Source: Jiella sonneratiae (GTDB lineage Bacteria > Pseudomonadota > Alphaproteobacteria > Rhizobiales > Rhizobiaceae). Taken from it: a stretch of 64,000 nt of DNA. Shown piece by piece: positions 57,774 through 64,000 of the stretch (the first letter of the stretch is position 1; each line of letters starts with the position of its first letter). A model generated the notes under the pieces. That model was not told where the DNA came from, did no database searches, and saw nothing but the letters and a program-made list of their open reading frames with translations. The stretch is taken from positions 186,001 through 250,000 of the forward strand of contig NZ_JAFMPY010000001.1 in the NCBI RefSeq assembly GCF_017353515.1, written 5' to 3'. The position numbers and the translations under genes were made by a program.

Positions 57774-58970
57774 TCATGTCCGTTCCGCCATGCACGTCAG
57801 CACGTGGCGCGCGATGACGTGTTCCTCGTCGGTCGGAACGACGAGCACCCTCACCCGGCTTTCCCCGGTGCTGATGACGAGACTCCCCGACCCGGCCGCA
57901 TTGGCCTCCGGATCGATCTCGACGCCGAGCCAGGCGAGGCGCCTGCAGATCGCCGCCCGGACCTTCGCCGCGTGTTCGCCCACCCCGCCGGTGAAGACGA
58001 GGCCGTCGAAGCCTTCGAGGCTGTTGGCCATCGCCGCCGCCTCGCGCGCCGCGCGGAACGCGTAGAGGTCGAGCGCCTCTTCGGCGCGGACGTCGCCGCT
58101 TTCAATGAGCTTCCGCACGTCGCCGGAGATGCCGGAGACGCCGAGCAGTCCGGAGCGATGGTAGAGGAGGTCCTCCAGCCCCGCCGCATCCATGCGATGG
58201 ACGCTGAGAAGGTAGAGCAGCACCCCGGGATCGACGGCTCCAGAGCGCGTGCTCATCACCAGCCCGTCCAGTGCCGAAAATCCCATGGTCGTGTCGACGC
58301 TCCGCCCGCCCTTCATGGCACAGAGGCTGGCGCCGCTGCCGAGATGGGCGACGACGGTCCGCCCCGCGACGAGGTCCGGCGCGATCGCGGCGAGACGCCC
58401 GGCAATGAACTCGTAGGACAGGCCGTGGAAGCCGTATTTGCGGATACCCTCGTCCTCGAAGTGCCGCGGCAGACCATAGCGGGCGACCGGCGGCGCGAGA
58501 TGCCGGTGGAACGCCGTGTCGAAGCAGGCGACCTGCACGAGCTCCGGCCGCAGCCTTCGCATCTCGCGGATCGGTTCGAGGCCGCGCGGCTGATGCAGCG
58601 GCGCCAGGGGCGTCAGGCGTTCGAGCGCGGAAAGGACGTCCTCGTCGACCACGGCAGGCGCGCCGAACCTGGTTCCGCCATGGACGATGCGGTGGCCGAC
58701 GGCGACGAGGCGGTGCCCCGCCAGCCGGTCCGCCACCACCTCGAACAGCGCGCCGAACAGCGTTTCCAGGCGCCGCTCGCCGGCACCTCCGGCGTCGATC
58801 GCGACAGGCTCCGGCTCGCCGGCGATCGCGAGCGAGGGCGCCTCGCCCGTATCGTCGATCGAGCCGCGCATGACGGCACGCGGCCCGGCGCTCCCGCCGC
58901 CCCCGGTTTCGAACAGCGCGAACTTGATGCTCGACGAGCCGGCGTTGATCGTCAGAATGGCTGGCGTCAT
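57774..58970 (-). CDS. ackA: Acetate kinase
   Basis: Makes ATP and acetate from acetyl phosphate, 398 residues. ASKHA-fold marks: LTINAGSSSIKFALF (phosphate loop), GHRIVHGG, CFDTAFHRHLAP with the catalytic Asp, AHLGSGASLCAMKGGRSVDT and FTGGVGEHAAKVRAAI. It starts 68 nt after the phosphoketolase stop on the same strand, so the two act in sequence. Confidence 0.96.
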   Translation of the reverse strand: MTPAILTINAGSSSIKFALFETGGGGSAGPRAVMRGSIDDTGEAPSLAIAGEPEPVAIDAGGAGERRLETLFGALFEVVADRLAGHRLVAVGHRIVHGGTRFGAPAVVDEDVLSALERLTPLAPLHQPRGLEPIREMRRLRPELVQVACFDTAFHRHLAPPVARYGLPRHFEDEGIRKYGFHGLSYEFIAGRLAAIAPDLVAGRTVVAHLGSGASLCAMKGGRSVDTTMGFSALDGLVMSTRSGAVDPGVLLYLLSVHRMDAAGLEDLLYHRSGLLGVSGISGDVRKLIESGDVRAEEALDLYAFRAAREAAAMANSLEGFDGLVFTGGVGEHAAKVRAAICRRLAWLGVEIDPEANAAGSGSLVISTGESRVRVLVVPTDEEHVIARHVLTCMAERT

Positions 58971-59038
58971 CGGCGGATCCTCCCTGTGGTCGCCGCGGCG
59001 CGCCGCGGCGATGCGGCCGGGGGCGCGGCGAGCCTGCG

Positions 59039-61453
59039 TCAGTCGCCGGTCCGGGCCGCCGAACCGTAGGGCCAGATCCAGCCGGAAATTTCCGGCAGGT
59101 CCTCGCCATGCTCCGAGATATAGGTGCGATGCTCGGCGAGCCGCCGGCGGAGGTCGGCGACCGCCGCCTTGCCGGCCGCGCCCTGGTCGGGCAGCCGGGC
59201 GATCGCCTCGAGCGCCAGATGGAAGCGATCGACCTCGTTGAGCACCACCATGTCGAACGGCGTCGTCGTCGTCCCCTCCTCCTGATAGCCGCGCACGTGG
59301 ATGTTGCCGTGGTTGGTCCGCTTGTAGGTCAGGCGATGGATCAGCATCGGATAGCCGTGATAGGCGAAGACCACCGGCTTGTCGGTGGTGAACAGCGCGT
59401 CGAACCGGTCGGTCGCAAGGCCGTGCGGATGATGCTCCGGCGCCTGCAGCGCCATCAGGTCGACGACGTTGACGAGCCGCGTCTTCACCTCCGGCAGCAG
59501 TTCGCGCAGGAGGCCCGCCGCGGCGACGGCCTCCAGCGTCGGCACGTCGCCGGCACAGGCGAGCACCACGTCCGGCTCCTCGCCGCGAGCGGCCGTTCCC
59601 GCCCAGTCCCAGATGCCGGCGCCGGCGGCGCAATGCGCCTTCGCCTCGGCCATGGTCAGCCATTGCGGCGCCGGCTGCTTGCCGGCGACGATGACGTTGA
59701 TGCGGTCGTAGGTCGCAAGGCAGTGGTCGGCGACGTGAAGCAGCGAGTTGGCGTCGGGCGGGAAGTAGATCCTGACGACGTCGGCCTTCTTGTTCGCGAC
59801 GTGGTCGACGAAGCCGGGGTCCTGATGGCTGAAGCCGTTGTGGTCCTGCCGCCAGACATGCGACGTCAGAAGGTAGTTGAGCGAGGAGACCGGCGCGCGC
59901 CATTGCAGCTGCCGCGACACCTTCAGCCACTTGGCGTGCTGGTTGAACATCGAATCGACGATGTGGATGAAGGCCTCGTAGCAGGAGAAGAAGCCGTGCC
60001 GCCCGGTCAGGAGATAGCCCTCCAGCCAGCCCTGGCAGAGATGCTCGCTCAGCACCTCCATCACCCGGCCGTCCTGCGACAGCGACACGTCGTAGGGTTC
60101 GATTCCCTCCATCCAGACCCGGTCGGTCGCGCCGAACACCGCGTCGAGGCGGTTGGAGGCGGTTTCGTCCGGACCGACGAGGCGGAAGTTCCTCGCCTCG
60201 GCGTTCAGGCGAAACACGTCTTCGAGGTAGCGGCCGAGGGCACGCGTCGCCTCCCCGGTCGTCTTGCCGGGCTCTGGAACGTCGACGGCATGATCCTCGA
60301 GGGCGGGCCGCACGAGTTCGCGGCGCAGGCGGCCGCCATTCGCATGCGGGTTGGCGCCCATGCGGCGCTCGCCCTTCGGCGCCAGCGCGGCGAGTTCGGG
60401 CTTGAGCCGCCCTGCCTCGTCGAAGAGGTCGTCCGGATCGTAGCTCTTCATCCAGCTTTCCAGGACGGCGCGGTGGCCGGCATCGCCGCGCGCATTCGCC
60501 ACCGGCACCTGATGCGCCCGCCAGAAGCCCTCCACCTTCTTGCCGTCGACCTCCTTCGGGCCGGTCCAGCCTTTCGGGCTGCGCAGCACGATCATCGGCC
60601 AGCGCGGCCGCTGGCTCGCGACGCCCGAGCGGTGCTCCTCTCTTATCGCAGCTATGCTGTCGAAGGCCGTGTCGAGCGCCGCCGCCATCTGGCGGTGCAT
60701 CGCCGCCGGGTCGTCGCCTTCGACGAAGATCGGCTCGTGACCGTATCCGACGAAGAGGGCGCGCAGTTCCTCTTCCGAGATCCGGGCGAGAACGGTCGGG
60801 TTGGCGATCTTGTAGCCGTTGAGATGCAGGATCGGCAGGACGGCGCCGTCGCGCTCGGGGTTGAGGAACTTGTTGGAGTGCCAGGATGCGGCGAGCGCGC
60901 CGGTCTCGGCTTCGCCGTCGCCGACGACGCAGGCGACGACGAGATCCGGATTGTCGAAGGCAGCGCCGTAGGCATGGACGAGGGCGTAGCCGAGCTCGCC
61001 GCCCTCGTGGATCGAGCCCGGCGTCTCGGGTGCCGCGTGGCTCGGAATGCCGCCGGGAAAGGAGAACTGCCGGAACAGCTTGCGCATGCCCTCGGCATCT
61101 TCCGGAATGTCCGGATAGATCTCGCTGTAGGTGCCCTCGAGCCAGGTGTTCGCCACCATGCCCGGCCCGCCATGGCCGGGCCCGCAGACATAGACGACCG
61201 AGGCGTCGCGGGCTTTGATCACCCGGTTGAGATGGGCGTAGACGAAGTTCAGCCCCGGCGTCGTGCCCCAGTGGCCGAGGAGCCGCGGCTTAACGTGCGC
61301 AGCTTCCAGCGGCTCGCGCAGCAGCGGATTGTCGAGCAGATAGATCTGCCCCACCGAGAGATAGTTCGCGGCACGCCAGTAGCGGTCGATCAGCGCCAGT
61401 TCGGCGTCGGAAGGTGCAACGGCCGAGAAGTTCGCGGAAGACGGATGGGTCAT
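59039..61453 (-). CDS. xfp: Xylulose-5-phosphate/fructose-6-phosphate phosphoketolase
   Basis: Thiamine-diphosphate enzyme splitting xylulose 5-P (or fructose 6-P) with phosphate into acetyl-P and glyceraldehyde 3-P (or erythrose 4-P). 804 residues. Seen are [48 protein letters not shown] (ThDP-Mg motif) and [18 protein letters not shown] at 61453 lies 9 nt after AAGGAG; the ATG three codons upstream touches that site directly and is less likely. Next to acetate kinase it gives a carbon-saving, ATP-yielding bypass. Confidence 0.96.
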   Translation of the reverse strand: MTHPSSANFSAVAPSDAELALIDRYWRAANYLSVGQIYLLDNPLLREPLEAAHVKPRLLGHWGTTPGLNFVYAHLNRVIKARDASVVYVCGPGHGGPGMVANTWLEGTYSEIYPDIPEDAEGMRKLFRQFSFPGGIPSHAAPETPGSIHEGGELGYALVHAYGAAFDNPDLVVACVVGDGEAETGALAASWHSNKFLNPERDGAVLPILHLNGYKIANPTVLARISEEELRALFVGYGHEPIFVEGDDPAAMHRQMAAALDTAFDSIAAIREEHRSGVASQRPRWPMIVLRSPKGWTGPKEVDGKKVEGFWRAHQVPVANARGDAGHRAVLESWMKSYDPDDLFDEAGRLKPELAALAPKGERRMGANPHANGGRLRRELVRPALEDHAVDVPEPGKTTGEATRALGRYLEDVFRLNAEARNFRLVGPDETASNRLDAVFGATDRVWMEGIEPYDVSLSQDGRVMEVLSEHLCQGWLEGYLLTGRHGFFSCYEAFIHIVDSMFNQHAKWLKVSRQLQWRAPVSSLNYLLTSHVWRQDHNGFSHQDPGFVDHVANKKADVVRIYFPPDANSLLHVADHCLATYDRINVIVAGKQPAPQWLTMAEAKAHCAAGAGIWDWAGTAARGEEPDVVLACAGDVPTLEAVAAAGLLRELLPEVKTRLVNVVDLMALQAPEHHPHGLATDRFDALFTTDKPVVFAYHGYPMLIHRLTYKRTNHGNIHVRGYQEEGTTTTPFDMVVLNEVDRFHLALEAIARLPDQGAAGKAAVADLRRRLAEHRTYISEHGEDLPEISGWIWPYGSAARTGD

Positions 61454-61638
61454 TGTCGACATCTCCTTGCGGATCTGGAGCTGGTTTCGGCGCCGGAAAC
61501 GGCGGGGAAAAGCGCTGCGGCGATGGCGCCAGCCACGGGCGGCGTCCGGCCGATTTCGGCCTTCCTCCGGCGGCGGACGGGCTTCGCCGGCGCGGGTTCT
61601 CCCGCCTTGCGACGCGGGCGGCCTCCGGCCCTCGCCCG

Positions 61639-61770
61639 TCAGGGCGTCGGCAGGTCGGGCGCCGCCGCCTCGTCCGCGGTGCGGACGGTCCTCAGTTCGT
61701 ACCAGAGGGCGTTGAGGATGCCGACGGTGGCGGCGAGACCGAGGCCAAGGATCCAGGCGAAGTACCACAT
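61639..61770 (-). CDS. cydX: Cytochrome bd oxidase small subunit CydX
   Basis: 43 codons encoding [20 protein letters not shown] followed by ALWYELR, the CydX/YbgT pattern of one membrane helix with a Glu near its end. It is preceded by GGAGAAAA 3-10 nt before the ATG and lies 123 bp behind cydB on the same strand. CydX stabilises the CydAB haem site in E. coli and Brucella. The tail is Ala/Pro-rich and longer than in E. coli (37 aa). Confidence 0.93.
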   Translation of the reverse strand: MWYFAWILGLGLAATVGILNALWYELRTVRTADEAAAPDLPTP

Positions 61771-61853
61771 GGGTTTTCTCCATGAGCTGGGAAAGGTGAA
61801 GAACGGTGGGGGCGAGAGGGTGCCGTTCGGCCCGCCCCCGGGCGAAGCCTCGG

Positions 61854-61872
61854 CCGGCGCGGCAAGCGCCGG
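61854..61872 (-). other. Hairpin behind cydB
   Basis: CCGGCGC-ggcaa-GCGCCGG, a 7-bp stem in the 123-bp gap between cydB and cydX. No T-run. Confidence 0.4.
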
Positions 61873-61893
61873 TCCGATTCGCTGTCGCGATCG

Positions 61894-63048
61894 TCAATAG
61901 GCCGTCGAACCCGACCCGGTGATCTCGTCCTCGCCGACCTTCCCCCAGAGCACCGTGTAGACCCAACTCGTATAGGCGAGGACGATCGGCAGGAAGATGA
62001 CGGTGGCGATCAGCATGGTGCGCAGGGTCGATTCGCTCGACGAGGCGTCGAACACCGTCAGCGACTGTGCCGGGCTGGTGCTCGACGGCAGGATCACCGG
62101 GAACATCGAGACGCCGACCGTCGCGACGATGCCGGCGATGCCGAGAGCCGACGCGAGGAAGGTCGCTCCCTCGCGGCGGGCCCGGAAGCCGAGCGCCGCG
62201 AGAAGCGCCCCGGCGATGCCGAGCGCCGGCACGACGACCAGCCAGGGATGGGCGCCGTAATTGCCGAGCCAGGCCCGGGGCGCGGTGGCGACCGCCTTGA
62301 GCAGCGGGTTGGACGGGCCGTCCAGCGCCTGCGTTCCGACCACCTCATAGCCGCCGAAGAGGCCGAGCGCGACGAGCAGTCCGCCGCCGGCAAAGAGGGC
62401 CGCCGTCGCCAGCGCCAGCCGCGCGCCGAGGCGCGACGCGCGCTCCGCCACCGGCCCTTCTGCCTTGAGCGCCAGCCAGGCGGCGCCGTGCATGGCTATC
62501 ATCGCCAGCGAGGCGAGGCCGCAATAGAGCGCCAAGGGGTTCAGCAGGCCGAGCAGCGTTCCCTCGTAGATCGGCCTGAGGTCGTCGGTGAAGTGGAAAG
62601 GCACGCCCTGAAGCGTGTTGCCGACGGCAACGCCGAAGATCAGCGCCGGGACCGCGCCGCCGACGACGAGCGCCATGTCCCAGTTCCGCCGCCAGCGGGC
62701 CTCCGGCCGCTTCGAGCGGTACTTGAACGCCACCGGGCGCAGGATCAGCGAGGCGAGGACCAGGAACATCGCGAGGTAGAAGCCCGAGAAGCTCAGCGCG
62801 TAGAGCGCCGGCCAGGCGGCGAAGATCGCGCCCCCGCCGAGGATGAACCACACCTGGTTGCCCTCCCAGACCGGGCCGACGGTGTTGATGGCGACGCGGC
62901 GCTCGGTGTCCGTCCCGGCGACGAAGGGCAGCAGCGCGCCGACGCCCATGTCGAAGCCGTCGGTGACGGCAAAGCCGATCAAGAGAACGCCGAGCAGCAC
63001 CCACCAGATGACCCGCAGGGCGGCGTAGTCGAAGAGAAAATCGAGCAT
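61894..63048 (-). CDS. cydB: Cytochrome d ubiquinol oxidase subunit II
   Basis: Inner-membrane subunit of cytochrome bd, 384 residues, about nine helices. Seen are [18 protein letters not shown] near the N-terminus and [20 protein letters not shown]. It forms the heterodimer with CydA without binding haem itself. It starts 25 nt after cydA. Confidence 0.96.
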   Translation of the reverse strand: MLDFLFDYAALRVIWWVLLGVLLIGFAVTDGFDMGVGALLPFVAGTDTERRVAINTVGPVWEGNQVWFILGGGAIFAAWPALYALSFSGFYLAMFLVLASLILRPVAFKYRSKRPEARWRRNWDMALVVGGAVPALIFGVAVGNTLQGVPFHFTDDLRPIYEGTLLGLLNPLALYCGLASLAMIAMHGAAWLALKAEGPVAERASRLGARLALATAALFAGGGLLVALGLFGGYEVVGTQALDGPSNPLLKAVATAPRAWLGNYGAHPWLVVVPALGIAGALLAALGFRARREGATFLASALGIAGIVATVGVSMFPVILPSSTSPAQSLTVFDASSSESTLRTMLIATVIFLPIVLAYTSWVYTVLWGKVGEDEITGSGSTAY

Positions 63049-63073
63049 CGGAGATGTCCTTGTTGGAGCGGTG

Positions 63074-64000
63074 TCACTCGGCCGGCGTCGCGAAGGGGCG
63101 ATAGCCCTCGATGCTCGTCCCGGTGCCGGGCAAGAGCATGCTCGGATCGCCCACGACCTGGTCCGGGCCCTTCTTCACCGCACGCACCATCAGCATCACC
63201 TCGATCACCGCGAGTGCGCCGTAGAGCGCCGTGAAGCCGGCTATGGTGACGAGGAGGTCGGGGACGCCGAGCTCCGAGGTGGCGAGGAAGGTCGGAAGCA
63301 CGCCCTCGATGATCCAGGGCTGACGGCCGAACTCGGCGACGAACCATCCGAGCTCGACGGCGATCCACGGCGCCGGCAGCGCGAGGAAGGCGAGACGGAA
63401 CAGCCAGCGGGGGGCATGGGCCTCGCGCATCGTGTAGAACAGCGCCGTGCCGAACAGGGCGATGAGGGCGAAGCCGAGCAGCGCCATGATGCGGAAGCTG
63501 GAGAACAGCGGCAGCACGGCCGGCACCGTCGAGCGGGCGGCCTGGTCGATCTCGGCATCCGTCGCCTTCGTCGGATCGTCGACGAACTGCTTCAGGAGCA
63601 GCGCATAGCCGAGATCGCCCCGTGTCCTGTCGAAGGTCGCGCGGGCGGCCTGATCGCCGCGGTCCTTCTTGATCGCCTCGAGCGCGGCGTAGGCGGTCAG
63701 GCCGTTGCGAATCCTGGTTCCGGCGCGGTCGACGAGTTCGGCGATGCCGGGCATCTTGGTGTCCAGCGAGCGGGTGCCGATGAGCCCCATCACCCAGGGG
63801 ATGCGGACGGCGTAGTCGGTCCTGCCCGCTTCGGCATTCGGCACGCCGAACAGCGTGAAGGAGGCCGGGGCGTCCTCGCTCTCCCACATCGCCTCGATGG
63901 CGGCGAGCTTCATCTTCTGATGTTCGGTCAGCGCATAGCCGCTCTCGTCGCCGAGGACGACAACCGACAGCGACGCCGCCAGGCCGAAGGCGCTGGCGAT
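63074..64000 (-). CDS. cydA: Cytochrome d ubiquinol oxidase subunit I (5' end outside window)
   Basis: Haem- and quinol-binding subunit of the bd oxidase; only the C-terminal ~309 residues are inside the window and the frame runs past base 64000. Seen are VVVLGDESGYALTEHQKMKL, the Q-loop region, and the GWFVAEFGRQPWII helix with conserved residues of the haem b595/d site. The Q-loop is short, pointing to the S-type (short loop) or CIO-like branch. Bd oxidases have high oxygen affinity and resist nitric oxide and sulfide. It heads the cydABX run, with xfp-ackA following on the same strand. Confidence 0.95.
   Translation of the reverse strand: MASAFGLAASLSVVVLGDESGYALTEHQKMKLAAIEAMWESEDAPASFTLFGVPNAEAGRTDYAVRIPWVMGLIGTRSLDTKMPGIAELVDRAGTRIRNGLTAYAALEAIKKDRGDQAARATFDRTRGDLGYALLLKQFVDDPTKATDAEIDQAARSTVPAVLPLFSSFRIMALLGFALIALFGTALFYTMREAHAPRWLFRLAFLALPAPWIAVELGWFVAEFGRQPWIIEGVLPTFLATSELGVPDLLVTIAGFTALYGALAVIEVMLMVRAVKKGPDQVVGDPSMLLPGTGTSIEGYRPFATPAE

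Overview
The window looks like chromosome from a high-GC alphaproteobacterium of the order Rhizobiales (Hyphomicrobiales). The evidence is a full nuoA-N complex I operon followed by birA, rnj, mce and a DUF1467 gene. A second marker is the block dgt / argS / SPOR protein / nagZ / tatABC / serS / surE / pcm / LysM-M23 lipoprotein, and a third is a composite intergenic palindrome of the kind scattered through Rhizobiales genomes. No genus can be named from this alone.

Layout. 1-2.8 kb (+): the end of a sugar-uptake operon (MalG-type permease, TIM-barrel epimerase, Gfo/Idh/MocA dehydrogenase). 2.9-7.5 kb: an organic-acid CoA cluster (acyl-CoA dehydrogenase, mesaconyl/itaconyl-CoA-type hydratase, LysR regulator, class III CoA-transferase). 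Three copies of the dyad ATAGG-N5-CCTAT sit in its intergenic gaps and look like the operators of the LysR protein. 7.5-15.5 kb (-): a tightly coupled three-gene operon that matches no described system I can name. It encodes a ~1300-residue protein with a hydrophobic core and NHL-like segment, a two-domain protein resembling eukaryotic BPI/LBP (TULIP fold), and a 768-residue pentapeptide-repeat protein. Its leader and flank (15.5-16.5 kb) hold an AT-rich promoter-like island and a structured region ending in a strong intrinsic terminator, possibly a small RNA. 16.5-37.2 kb (-): DUF1467, mce, rnj, birA and nuoN back to nuoA, with four extra small genes embedded (70-aa membrane protein, 83-aa coiled coil, Uma2 nuclease-fold protein, GFA/CENP-V zinc protein) and a NuoE that carries a long acidic linker and a C-terminal helix-hairpin-helix domain.

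37.5-42.2 kb (+ except the tRNA): a 104-aa hypothetical, a secreted ClpP-like protein with C-terminal Pro-rich repeats, tRNA-Asp(GTC) with its promoter on the minus strand, an aminotransferase and an agmatinase-family ureohydrolase. 42.4-56.5 kb (-): the cell-envelope and housekeeping block listed above. In relatives scpA and scpB lie between nagZ and tatA; here an orphan iron/spermidine-type ABC ATPase takes their place. 56.6-57.8 kb (+): erpA and xth. 57.8-64 kb (-): acetate kinase and phosphoketolase, then cydX (43 codons), cydB and the 3' part of cydA, which leaves the window at its right edge.

How it fits together: complex I and cytochrome bd are the entry and an exit of the respiratory chain, while phosphoketolase plus acetate kinase give ATP from sugar phosphates without respiration. 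The Tat, SPOR, NagZ and M23 genes serve protein export and the division-septum wall. The least explained part, and the best candidate for a new system, is the TULIP/pentapeptide/giant-protein operon at 7455-15459.
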